In this document: positions 1 through 7,124 of the stretch, in pieces | Layout: each line of letters starts with the position of its first letter | How positions within the stretch are numbered: position 1 is the stretch's first letter | Assembly (NCBI GenBank): GCA_028694115.1 | Contig: JAQUUB010000012.1 | Span: 1 to 64,000, forward strand | DNA: 64,000 nt | Origin: Lachnospiraceae bacterium | Lineage (GTDB): Bacteria > Bacillota_A > Clostridia > Lachnospirales > Lachnospiraceae | Direction of reading: 5' to 3' | Translations under genes and position numbers: made by a program | Notes under the pieces: generated by a model | Told to the model about the DNA's origin: nothing | The model's input: the letters and a program-made list of their open reading frames with translations, nothing else | Database searches by the model: none

Positions 1-126
1 ATTAAAGATGAAGAATATGTGGTGAAAAGTAAAGATTCAATAAGTTTCAAAGCAGATATGGTTCATACTTATATTAATCATGGAGGTGAAACGATATCCT
101 TTTCAAATACAATTAGTTATACTTGA
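1..126 (+). CDS. C-terminal end of a cupin-domain regulator (partial)
   Basis: The reading frame is open from the first base and stops at TGA 124-126; its start lies outside the window. The last 41 residues read like the end of the C-terminal cupin sensor of XRE-family regulators: a phenylalanine-alanine-aspartate strand, then HTYINHGGE, then a final strand ending SYT. In that family the cupin binds a small ligand and the missing N-terminus carries the DNA-binding helix-turn-helix. It sits just upstream of an EamA transporter, a common regulator-transporter pairing. The identification rests on a short tail, so it is tentative. Confidence 0.5.
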   Translation: MKDEEYVVKSKDSISFKADMVHTYINHGGETISFSNTISYT

Positions 127-160
127 GAACTTATTTTTTTGTTGGGAGAATAAAGATAAA

Positions 161-1024
161 ATGGATAAAAGAATATTTAGTGTACAATTATATGCTTTTG
201 GAACCATATTTTTATGGGCATCGGCTTTTGTTTTTACAAAAATAGCATTGAACTATTATAGTCCAGAAACGATAGGAGTTTCCAGATATCTCATTGCTGC
301 TATATTTTTTATCGTATTAGGTTGTGTAAAAAAAATTGGATTTCCTGAAAGAAAGGATATACCTAAATTTTTTTTATCAGGAGTATTAGGATTTACAATC
401 TACATGATTGCATTTAATCGGGCTTCCTCATCATTAACATCAGCAACTGGCAGTATCATAATTGCAACGGCGCCTATCATTACTGCAATACTGGCATTCA
501 TTTTATTTAAAGAAAGAATAAAATTTCTTGGATGGGTAGCAATCGTTGTTGACTTTGTAGGAATCATTGTACTAACAGGGGGTTATAGTACGTTTTCCTC
601 AAATTCTGGTATTTTGTGGATGATTACTGCTGCAGTATGTATTAGTGGCTACAATTTGTTTCAAAGAGATTTTGTTAAAAAATATTCAGCAATTCAGTCT
701 ACAGCTTATAGTATTTTTGCAGGGACATTATGCTTATTGGTGTATTTACCTAAGGCATCAAGGGAGATTGCCAGTGTATCTGTTTCTCATTTATTAATAC
801 TATTTTTTCTTGGAGTATTTCCTAGCGCGCTAGCTTATTTGTGGTGGGCGAAGGCATTAATGATGGCAGATAAAACAAGTGATGTTACAAATTTTATGTT
901 TATAACACCTTTTTTAGCGGCATTAATGGGATTTTGTATTATGGGTGAGATACCAACAATAATGACAGGCATAGGAGGTCTTATGATTATAGCAGGCTTG
1001 ATGCTATTTAAAAAAGAAAATTAG
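161..1024 (+). CDS. EamA/DMT-family transporter
   Basis: Integral membrane protein of 287 residues with about ten hydrophobic segments, the usual size and topology of the drug/metabolite transporter superfamily (two EamA repeats). The first repeat includes the WASAFVFTKIAL segment and the second the ALAYLWWAKAL segment typical of EamA proteins. These proteins usually export or import amino acids, nucleobases or other small metabolites; the substrate cannot be told here. I chose ATG 161 because GGGAG lies at 143-147; the upstream in-frame ATG at 80 overlaps the preceding reading frame and lacks a good ribosome site. A terminator follows at once. Confidence 0.85.
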   Translation: MDKRIFSVQLYAFGTIFLWASAFVFTKIALNYYSPETIGVSRYLIAAIFFIVLGCVKKIGFPERKDIPKFFLSGVLGFTIYMIAFNRASSSLTSATGSIIIATAPIITAILAFILFKERIKFLGWVAIVVDFVGIIVLTGGYSTFSSNSGILWMITAAVCISGYNLFQRDFVKKYSAIQSTAYSIFAGTLCLLVYLPKASREIASVSVSHLLILFFLGVFPSALAYLWWAKALMMADKTSDVTNFMFITPFLAALMGFCIMGEIPTIMTGIGGLMIIAGLMLFKKEN

Positions 1025-1067
1025 AGCAGTTTTGTGACACAGTAGTGTGGCTATCTGCTCTTTTTTT
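1023..1067 (+). terminator. Rho-independent terminator after the EamA gene
   Basis: Arms AGAGCAG (1023-1029) and CTGCTCT (1055-1061) pair perfectly, with a second small stem ACAC/GTGT inside the loop, followed by a run of T to 1067. It separates the transporter from the promoter at 1113. Confidence 0.85.
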
Positions 1068-1112
1068 ATGCAAATATATGCAAAATAAGTTTTATTAGAA
1101 AAAAGAAATTAT

Positions 1113-1141
1113 TTGACAGATAGTATTGTACAAGATAATAT
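1113..1141 (+). promoter_or_regulatory. Sigma-A-type promoter of the NifX/MinD operon
   Basis: TTGACA (1113-1118), a 17-bp spacer and TAATAT (1136-1141) form a near-consensus housekeeping promoter 38 bp before the first gene of the operon at 1179. Confidence 0.75.
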
Positions 1142-1178
1142 AGTAATTAGCATATGCCCATTAAAAAGGAGAATTACT

Positions 1179-1541
1179 ATGAGAATCGTAATATCAACAA
1201 TAGGAGATACAAAAGAAAGTAACCTTGATAAGAGATTTGGAAGATGTGAATTTTTTTTGATTTATGACACAGAGACAGATTCCTATGAAGCAGTTCCAAA
1301 TGAAGGAATCAATGCATCTGGAGGAGCTGGAATCAAGGCGGCAAGCCAGATTATTGATGCAAAGGCAGATGTAATTATTACAGGAAATCTCGGCCCCAAT
1401 GCATTTGAGTTAATTGAAAAAGCTGGAATCAAAGGATATACCTGCGAAGTTGTTCCTGCATTCCAAGCTGTTGAAATGTATCAAAAAGGTAGTTTGACAG
1501 AAATCTCAAATGCTGGTACAGCACACCATGGAATGCATTAA
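1179..1541 (+). CDS. NifX/NifB-type dinitrogenase iron-molybdenum cofactor domain protein (first copy)
   Basis: A 120-residue single-domain protein of the NifX/NafY/NifB C-terminal fold family (PF02579). Visible hallmarks are the N-terminal strand MRIVIST, RFGRCEFFLIYD, and a glycine-rich stretch followed by ADVIITGNLGPNA. Family members bind metal-sulfur clusters or their precursors; the related orange protein (ORP) of Desulfovibrio binds a Mo-Cu-S cluster. The C-terminus is His/Met-rich (HHGMH), which might help hold metal. ATG 1179 is chosen because AAAAAGGAG at 1163-1171 precedes it; the frame is open further upstream but through the promoter. It heads the operon, and no nitrogenase structural genes are nearby. 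Confidence 0.85.
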   Translation: MRIVISTIGDTKESNLDKRFGRCEFFLIYDTETDSYEAVPNEGINASGGAGIKAASQIIDAKADVIITGNLGPNAFELIEKAGIKGYTCEVVPAFQAVEMYQKGSLTEISNAGTAHHGMH

Positions 1542-1559
1542 AAAGGCAGGTTTGGTTAT

Positions 1560-2393
1560 ATGAATATAGCAGTGCTTAGTGGAAAAGGAGGTACAGGAAA
1601 GACTACAGTATCCACAAATCTGGCTTTGACTCTTACAATTAATTATGTTGATTGTGATGTAGAAGAACCAAATGGATTTATCTTTCTAAACCCCTTGATA
1701 GAAAACAAGGAAGAAGTGTATGTAGAATATCCTGTAATAGACAGAGAAAAATGTACATTATGTGGCGCGTGTGCACATGCATGTCAATTTAATGCACTGG
1801 CAAATGCAGGAAAGGAAATGGTTGTTTTTGAAAAACTTTGTCATGATTGTGGTGCTTGCAAACTGGTATGCAAGAAGGATGCAATCAGATATGAAAAAAG
1901 AGCAACTGGAATGATTGAAGGAGGGAGCGTAAAAACAATACGCTGCTTCAGAGGAGTAATGAATATTTCAGAACCTATGGCAGTTCCGGTGATTCGGAAA
2001 TTATTAGATCATTTACCGAAGAATGATTATATAATAGATTGTCCACCGGGAACCTCTTGTAATGTTGTGAACGCATTACGTTATGCAGATGCAGCAATTC
2101 TTGTTACGGAACCATCCGAATTTGGACTCCATGATTTAAAGATGGCAATTGAAATTGTAAAACTTTATAACATTCCATACGGAATTATCATTAATAAAGA
2201 TGATGGGAAAGATAACATTGTTAAAATTTTTTGTAAAACCAATGAAATCGCGTTAATTGGATTAATTCCTTACAGTATGGAAGCCGCAGCCCTCTATTCC
2301 AATGGAAGGATGTTATGTGAGGATGGTTTTTATCAAAGGATTTTTTCTGAAATCTCCAGGAATATTAAGGAGGTGCTTGGGTGGAAATCGTAA
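1560..2393 (+). CDS. MinD/ParA-family P-loop ATPase with inserted 2[4Fe-4S] ferredoxin domain (first copy)
   Basis: A 277-residue deviant-Walker ATPase. GKGGTGKTT near residues 9-17 is the P-loop, and IIDCPPGTS is the switch/Walker B region. Between them, at about residues 60-115, sit two ferredoxin motifs: CTLCGACAHAC and CHDCGACKLVC. This arrangement defines the family of MinD-superfamily ATPases containing an inserted ferredoxin domain. Relatives (Mrp/ApbC/Nbp35-like proteins and the ATPases of the ORP locus) load or transfer iron-sulfur or heterometal clusters. The next gene is a paralog overlapping by 13 bp, so the two probably act as a pair, perhaps a heterodimer, serving the flanking NifX-like proteins. 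Confidence 0.88.
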   Translation: MNIAVLSGKGGTGKTTVSTNLALTLTINYVDCDVEEPNGFIFLNPLIENKEEVYVEYPVIDREKCTLCGACAHACQFNALANAGKEMVVFEKLCHDCGACKLVCKKDAIRYEKRATGMIEGGSVKTIRCFRGVMNISEPMAVPVIRKLLDHLPKNDYIIDCPPGTSCNVVNALRYADAAILVTEPSEFGLHDLKMAIEIVKLYNIPYGIIINKDDGKDNIVKIFCKTNEIALIGLIPYSMEAAALYSNGRMLCEDGFYQRIFSEISRNIKEVLGWKS

Positions 2394-3235
2394 TTATTAG
2401 TGGAAAAGGTGGAACAGGGAAGACAACTGTTGTTGCAGCCTTGTCAGAACTTGCAGAAAAAGTAATGAAAGTAGATTGTGATGTGGATGCTCCTAATTTA
2501 TACCTGTTTTATAAAGGAACGGATATAGAAAAGAGAACATTTTATGGCGGGAAAAAGGCAAAGATAAAGGAAATCCTCTGCACTTCCTGTGGAATCTGCG
2601 ATGAAGTCTGCAAGTTTGGAGCAATAAAAAATTCAACAATCGATTCATTTTACTGTGAGGGTTGTGGTGCCTGTACGATAGTCTGCCCGCAGCATGCAGT
2701 TCAATTAGAAGATGAAAAAACAGCAGATACATTTATTACAAAAACGGACCATGGAATGATTTCAAGAGCAACTATGGGGATAGGAAGTGATGGCTCGGGT
2801 AAGCTTGTAACCAATCTCAGGAAGAATGCAAAACAATTTGTTAAGGATGAGCAGATTACGATCCTGGATAGTTCTCCTGGAATTGGATGTTCTGTGATTG
2901 CATCAATTACAGGCGCGGATGTTGCTTTGATTGTGACAGAACCAACAAAGTCGGGGCTTGATGATTTAAAAAGAATTATTGAACTTTCAATGCATTTTGA
3001 TGTACAAGTCATAATCTGCGTTAATAAATTTGACATCAATCCAGATATGACAAAACTTATCGAAGAATATGCACGAGAAAAAAATTTGATTGTTGTAGGA
3101 AAGATACCCTTTGATAAGACAGTAATGGAATCGGTGAATGCATTAAAACCCATTACAGAATATAAAAATAGTTCTGCCAAAAAGGCGATTGAAGAAATGT
3201 GGATAAGAATGAAGAGCCTGGCAGGCAAAGAATAG
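2381..3235 (+). CDS. MinD/ParA-family P-loop ATPase with inserted ferredoxin domain (second copy)
   Basis: A 284-residue paralog of the preceding gene. GKGGTGKTT lies near residues 9-17; CTSCGICDEVC and CEGCGACTIVC provide eight cysteines for two [4Fe-4S] clusters; ILDSSPGIGCS is the downstream ATPase motif. It starts with GTG 2381 behind AAGGAGG (2368-2374), inside the end of the first ATPase gene, so translation is likely coupled. The two proteins have diverged considerably, which argues against a recent duplication. The inferred role is cluster assembly or transfer onto the NifX-like proteins at 1179 and 3271. Confidence 0.88.
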   Translation: MEIVIISGKGGTGKTTVVAALSELAEKVMKVDCDVDAPNLYLFYKGTDIEKRTFYGGKKAKIKEILCTSCGICDEVCKFGAIKNSTIDSFYCEGCGACTIVCPQHAVQLEDEKTADTFITKTDHGMISRATMGIGSDGSGKLVTNLRKNAKQFVKDEQITILDSSPGIGCSVIASITGADVALIVTEPTKSGLDDLKRIIELSMHFDVQVIICVNKFDINPDMTKLIEEYAREKNLIVVGKIPFDKTVMESVNALKPITEYKNSSAKKAIEEMWIRMKSLAGKE

Positions 3236-3270
3236 TATTTAATTATAAAGATAATATGGAGGAAACAGAA

Positions 3271-3627
3271 ATGAAGATTGCAGTAGCAAGTGATGGAAAA
3301 GTTGTAAGTGGACATTTTGGGCATTGTGAAGGATTTACCATGTATGAGGTGGAGCATGTTGAAATTAAAAATAAAGAATTTATACCAAATCCAGGGCATA
3401 AACCAGGATATCTTCCAGTCTTTTTAAAAGAGCAGAAAGCAGATGTTATCATTGCAGGAGGAATGGGAGAAACAGCGCAGGAATTATTCAATGAGAATAG
3501 TATAGAAGTTGTAGTTGGGGCACAGGGAAATGCAGATGATATTATAAAATCCTATATTGCTGGTGGATTGAAATCATCAGGAAGCATTTGCACGGAACAT
3601 GCTCACGAAGGACATTGTAATGATTAA
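3271..3627 (+). CDS. NifX/NifB-type dinitrogenase iron-molybdenum cofactor domain protein (second copy)
   Basis: A 118-residue PF02579 protein: MKIAVASDGKVVSGHFGHCEGF at the N-terminus, then KADVIIAGGMGETAQEL, then a tail rich in His and Cys (CTEHAHEGHC) that could bind metal. It differs from the copy at 1179 in carrying HFGHCE in place of RFGRCE. ATG 3271 follows ATGGAGGA; the frame is open upstream, but that part overlaps the preceding gene. The reading frame ends 8 bp inside the next gene. Two different NifX-like proteins flanking two Fe-S ATPases is the layout expected of an ORP-type cluster-carrier system. Confidence 0.85.
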   Translation: MKIAVASDGKVVSGHFGHCEGFTMYEVEHVEIKNKEFIPNPGHKPGYLPVFLKEQKADVIIAGGMGETAQELFNENSIEVVVGAQGNADDIIKSYIAGGLKSSGSICTEHAHEGHCND

Positions 3628-4453
3628 AATCACAACCTTAATTGAAAACAATCCGGATGATAATGGTGAATTACTATTTGAACATGGTCTATCACTATAT
3701 ATTGAAACGAATGGAACAAAAATCTTATTCGATACTGGGAAAAGTGGAGACTTTCTTAAAAATGCAAAGTCTCTTAATAAAAGCCTTGAAGAATTAGATT
3801 TTTGCATCATTAGTCACGGGCATTATGATCATAGTGGCGGAGTGATAAAACTGATTAGTAAAATAAGTAAGTATCCAAGATTCATTGTAGGAGAGGAATT
3901 CTTTAAGCTAAAATATAAAACGGTTGAAACTCCGTATTATATATTTAATGGGAATTCCTTTGATGAAGATTTTTTACGAAAGAACAATGTTAATCTCATT
4001 AAAGTCAAAAAAGATATGATATATCTAACCAATCAAATAATTGTTTTTCATCATTTTTTTAGATATACTGATTATGAAAAGAGAAATAGTAGATTCTATA
4101 TAAAAGAAAATGAGGAATATCTTCCAGATGATTTTGATGATGAAATAGTACTAGGTATGATCACAGATAAAGGATTAGTTGTGGTTGTTGGATGTTCACA
4201 TGTAGGCATCATTAATATCTTAAAAACAATCTCAGAACGAGTGGATATTCCAATCTATGCAGTGGTTGGTGGAACGCACCTAATAGAAGCCGATGAATGC
4301 AGGATGCAAAAAACAATGGATGCATTAAAAGAAATGAAGGTACAATTAATTGCAGTATCACATTGTACTGGAGAAGAAGGCATTCAGCATATGCGTCAAG
4401 AATTGAAACAACAATTTCATTATAATAATACGGGTAATGTAATAGAAATTTAA
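3620..4453 (+). CDS. MBL-fold metallo-hydrolase
   Basis: A 277-residue metallo-beta-lactamase-fold protein. ISHGHYDHSGG carries the HxHxDH metal motif; VVGCSHVG and SHCTGEEG supply later histidines, and FDTGKSGDF is the usual early strand with Asp. The overall pattern matches the family annotated as 7,8-dihydropterin-6-yl-methyl-4-(beta-D-ribofuranosyl)aminobenzene 5'-phosphate synthase-like (COG1237), whose members often sit beside NifX and MinD ATPase genes. The true substrate is unknown. ATG 3620 overlaps the previous stop codon, so it belongs to the same operon. Confidence 0.85.
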   Translation: MIKITTLIENNPDDNGELLFEHGLSLYIETNGTKILFDTGKSGDFLKNAKSLNKSLEELDFCIISHGHYDHSGGVIKLISKISKYPRFIVGEEFFKLKYKTVETPYYIFNGNSFDEDFLRKNNVNLIKVKKDMIYLTNQIIVFHHFFRYTDYEKRNSRFYIKENEEYLPDDFDDEIVLGMITDKGLVVVVGCSHVGIINILKTISERVDIPIYAVVGGTHLIEADECRMQKTMDALKEMKVQLIAVSHCTGEEGIQHMRQELKQQFHYNNTGNVIEI

Positions 4454-4480
4454 ATATATGATATTATGAGGTGACTAACT

Positions 4481-4801
4481 ATGGAATGGATTTATGAAGA
4501 GGACAGAATAAAGTTAATAGATGAACAAGGAATGCTTATGTCGGAAGCTACATTGATAAAAAAATCAAATGGAGATATTGATATAGAACATGTATATGTT
4601 GATTCAGCCCTTAGAGGTCAGGGGATAGCAGGAAAAATGATGAAAGCGGTTGCAGAATATTTAAGAGAAAATAATAAAAAAGCAATTGCATCATGTTCTT
4701 ATGCCAATGCTTGGTTGCATAAAAATAAAGATGAATATAAGGATGTAATTTCTTCACAGATAAATGATGTAATGGCATGTAGAATAGATGGAAAGCATTA
4801 G
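4481..4801 (+). CDS. Small GNAT-fold N-acetyltransferase (YjdJ/COG2388 type)
   Basis: A 106-residue acetyltransferase of the short PF14542 kind. IEHVYVDSALRGQGIAGKMM is the acetyl-CoA pyrophosphate-binding motif, and the later CSYANAWLHKN segment is the conserved cysteine-tyrosine region of this subfamily. ATG 4481 is preceded by GAGGTGA. Substrates of this subfamily are largely unknown. Its position between the hydrolase and the DUF134 regulator puts it in the same transcription unit. Confidence 0.8.
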   Translation: MEWIYEEDRIKLIDEQGMLMSEATLIKKSNGDIDIEHVYVDSALRGQGIAGKMMKAVAEYLRENNKKAIASCSYANAWLHKNKDEYKDVISSQINDVMACRIDGKH

Positions 4802-4827
4802 TTGGTAATTAATAGTAAGGAGAAAAG

Positions 4828-5289
4828 ATGGCAAGACCTACAAAATGGAGAAAAATCGAACATATTCCAGCAGTACCTTATTTTATACCTTCTGATAAGG
4901 AAATAATTGAGCTACCTAAAAATACTTTAAAATTGGAAGAACTAGAAGCAATTCGATTAAAAGACTTAGAAGGATTAGAACAAAGTGAATGTGCTGAACG
5001 TATGGAAGTCTCAAGACCAACCTTTCAACGTATTTTATTATCCGCAAGAGAGAAAGTGGCAGATAGTCTTATTAATGGAAAGACAATTCGTATAGAAGGC
5101 GGTAATTTCACGCGTAATATTTGCCCAATTCAGTGTAATGATTGTGGGAAAGAATGGAAGGATAGCTTTGAGAATCTAGAAGCTATTAAAAAAGGCTATG
5201 TATGCCCGGAATGTGGATCTGATAATTTAGTATGTCAGGATATTTGTAAGAAAAAGTTTTGCAGAAAGAACTGCTGGCGTCATCAATAG
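4828..5289 (+). CDS. DUF134 (UPF0251) helix-turn-helix protein with C-terminal zinc ribbon
   Basis: A 153-residue protein starting MARPTKWRKIEHIP, the signature N-terminus of DUF134. Residues 30-90 form a sigma-70-region-4-like helix-turn-helix (LEELEAIRLKDLEGLEQ, then ERMEVSRPTFQRIL). The C-terminal third has paired cysteines (CPIQCNDCG, CPECG, then CQDICKKKFCRKNC) likely to bind zinc or an iron-sulfur cluster. DUF134 proteins often neighbour NifX-like genes and are assumed to be their regulators. RBS AAGGAG lies at 4818-4823. Here it is the most likely cluster-specific regulator. Confidence 0.88.
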   Translation: MARPTKWRKIEHIPAVPYFIPSDKEIIELPKNTLKLEELEAIRLKDLEGLEQSECAERMEVSRPTFQRILLSAREKVADSLINGKTIRIEGGNFTRNICPIQCNDCGKEWKDSFENLEAIKKGYVCPECGSDNLVCQDICKKKFCRKNCWRHQ

Positions 5290-5361
5290 CGTAGATAGGA
5301 GAAGAAAAATGGTTGAGAAATATTGATGAGCAGCTATATCAACGTAATGAGGTAAACATGA

Positions 5362-5889
5362 ATGAAAACAGAAAAATCAGAACAAGTTATTAATCGTGAA
5401 AAGACACATTCGGAACAGGCAATGGAATATTTTAAAGAAGGGTATAATTGTTCCCAATCAGTTTTTTTGTCTTTCTGTGATGAGTATGATATGGATTTTG
5501 AAACGGCATTAAAAATAAGTTCCTCTTTTGGGGCAGGGATGGGAAGACTTCGGGAAGTATGTGGTGCTGTTTCGGGAATGTTTATGGTAGCAGGATTAGT
5601 TTATGGATATAGCAATCCAAAAGATCATAAAACGAAAACAGAACATTATGAAAGAATCCAGTATCTCGCAAAAGAGTTTGAGGATAAAAACAGATCTATC
5701 ATATGCAGAGAGCTTTTAGGATTAGGAGCTGGAAAAGATAAACCAGAGCCAGAACTTCGGACGGCAGAATACTATAAAAAAAGACCTTGTGTTGAGCTGG
5801 TAGGTATGGCTGCTGACATTATGGATAGGTACATAAAGAATAATCTAAAAGATGAATCGGAAATTTCTCTAAACAATACGGGGATATAA
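5362..5889 (+). CDS. C_GCAxxG_C_C family redox-type protein
   Basis: A 175-residue protein with the spaced cysteines that name the family (TIGR01909/PF09719): YNCSQSVF near residue 30, then GAGMGRLREVCGAVSG, then IICRELLG, then RPCVELVG. The family is presumed to bind a metal or act in electron transfer and is common in anaerobes next to Fe-S genes. ATG 5362 follows ATGAGGT. A second ATG at 5358 in another frame opens only an 11-codon peptide. It is the last gene of the operon before the terminator at 5915. Confidence 0.85.
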   Translation: MKTEKSEQVINREKTHSEQAMEYFKEGYNCSQSVFLSFCDEYDMDFETALKISSSFGAGMGRLREVCGAVSGMFMVAGLVYGYSNPKDHKTKTEHYERIQYLAKEFEDKNRSIICRELLGLGAGKDKPEPELRTAEYYKKRPCVELVGMAADIMDRYIKNNLKDESEISLNNTGI

Positions 5890-5914
5890 TCAAATTAAAT
5901 GAAGATATCGAATG

Positions 5915-5950
5915 ATGGACTTTGTGCAGGAATGACAGAGTCCATTTTTA
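5915..5950 (+). terminator. Terminator of the NifX/MinD operon
   Basis: ATGGACTTTGT (5915-5925) and ACAGAGTCCAT (5935-5945) pair with one G-T wobble and are followed by a T run, 25 bp after the stop of the last operon gene. Confidence 0.8.
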
Positions 5951-5976
5951 AAAATGGTTTCTTGTGGAGAATTAAG

Positions 5977-6023
5977 TATCTGCCAATATCTGAATAAAAA
6001 CATGTATTTAAAAAATTCAGATA
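5977..6023 (+). promoter_or_regulatory. Candidate operator of the LysR gene
   Basis: TATCTG occurs at 5977-5982 and 5987-5992, one helical turn apart, and TATCTGAAT (5987-5995) is mirrored by ATTCAGATA (6015-6023). A spaced dyad just upstream of a LysR gene is the usual place for autoregulation. No binding data exist; this is inference from symmetry. Confidence 0.35.
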
Positions 6024-6059
6024 GTATGGATTATGATTAAACAAAGGAGATGAACAACA

Positions 6060-6971
6060 GTGACATTACAGCAGTTAAGATATGCAGTTATGGTTGCAGA
6101 AAAAGGAACAATCAGTGAAGCAGCAAAGGAGCTGTTTATTTCACAACCAAGTCTTACAAATGCAATCAAAGAATTAGAAAATGAGATGCAAATATCAATA
6201 TTTAGCAGGACAAATAGAGGAATCGTGATTTCTAATAAAGGGGATGAATTTCTTGGTTATGCGAGACAGGTACTAGAACAGGCAGATCTTCTAGAAGAAA
6301 AATATTTAAACGTGAAAAAACAAAGTCCTATTTTTTCTGTTTCAGCACAACACTATTCTTTTGCAGTGGATGCATTTGTTGATGTAATCCGTGAATTTGG
6401 TGGAAATCAATATGATTTTACTTTACGGGAAACCCAGACATACGAAATTATCGAGGATGTAAGCAGGCTAAAAAGTGAAGTTGGTATTCTATATACTTCG
6501 TCAAAAAATGAAGAGATTATTTTAAAGCTGATTAAACAAAAGGGCTTAGTATTTGAAGAGCTTTTTACAGCTAAGCCACATGTATTTATCAGTTCAAAAC
6601 ATCCTTTGGCAGGGCAAAAGGTAATAAGTCTTGAAGATCTGGAAGAATATCCATATCTTTCGTTTGAACAGGGAGAATATAATTCGTTTTATTTTTCAGA
6701 AGAAATTTTAAGTACACTTGACAGAAATAAAAATATTAAGGTCAGGGATCGTGCAACTCTTTTTAATCTTGCAATAGGTCTGAATGGATATACGGTGAGT
6801 TCTGGTGTGATAAGCGAAGAATTAAATGGAAAGAATATCATAGCCAGACCTTTGAATGTGGACGAAACAATGAAAATTGGTATTATTAAGAAAAAAGATA
6901 TGTCATTCAGTAGATATGGGAAGACGTATATCGATGCTTTAAAAAAGTATGTAATGAAACTTGGAACATAA
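6060..6971 (+). CDS. LysR-family transcriptional regulator
   Basis: A 303-residue protein with the LysR winged helix in the first 60 residues (MTLQQLRYAVMVAEKGTIS, then FISQPSLTNAIKELE) and a periplasmic-binding-like effector domain from about residue 90. GTG 6060 is the start, with AAAGGAGA at 6042-6050. It precedes the sulfhydrylase gene at 7125 on the same strand, separated by a terminator. It probably controls sulfur amino-acid synthesis, with O-acetylserine/homoserine-type effectors as in other sulfur LysR proteins. That effector assignment is inference from the neighbour. Confidence 0.87.
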   Translation: MTLQQLRYAVMVAEKGTISEAAKELFISQPSLTNAIKELENEMQISIFSRTNRGIVISNKGDEFLGYARQVLEQADLLEEKYLNVKKQSPIFSVSAQHYSFAVDAFVDVIREFGGNQYDFTLRETQTYEIIEDVSRLKSEVGILYTSSKNEEIILKLIKQKGLVFEELFTAKPHVFISSKHPLAGQKVISLEDLEEYPYLSFEQGEYNSFYFSEEILSTLDRNKNIKVRDRATLFNLAIGLNGYTVSSGVISEELNGKNIIARPLNVDETMKIGIIKKKDMSFSRYGKTYIDALKKYVMKLGT

Positions 6972-7005
6972 GCTAATAATTTGTATAATAAAAAACGTAT
7001 AAAAG

Positions 7006-7046
7006 TAAGTTGGATATAGGATTAAGCTATGTCCAACTTATTTTTT
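7006..7046 (+). terminator. Terminator after the LysR gene
   Basis: Arms TAAGTTGGATATAG and CTATGTCCAACTTA form a stem interrupted by a short mismatch, followed by six T at 7041-7046. Confidence 0.85.
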
Positions 7047-7124
7047 ATGTATTATTTTATTTTGAAAAAGTGATTTATAATTACACAAAGTGGAGTGTGG
7101 AGAAAATAGATTGGAGAAAAAAAT

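Noticed and set aside
2701..3399. 232-codon open frame on the minus strand
   Set aside because: It lies wholly antisense to the second MinD ATPase and the second NifX gene, has no domain signature, and is a composition shadow of real coding sequence.
1179..3627. Nitrogen-fixation (nif) gene cluster
   Set aside because: NifX/NifB-type domains are present, but no nifH, nifD, nifK, nifE, nifN or radical-SAM NifB domain occurs; the neighbours point to a different cluster-carrier system.
7047..7124. SAM riboswitch or T-box before the sulfhydrylase gene
   Set aside because: Only about 78 bp separate the LysR terminator from the gene, too short for either leader; no conserved core is visible.
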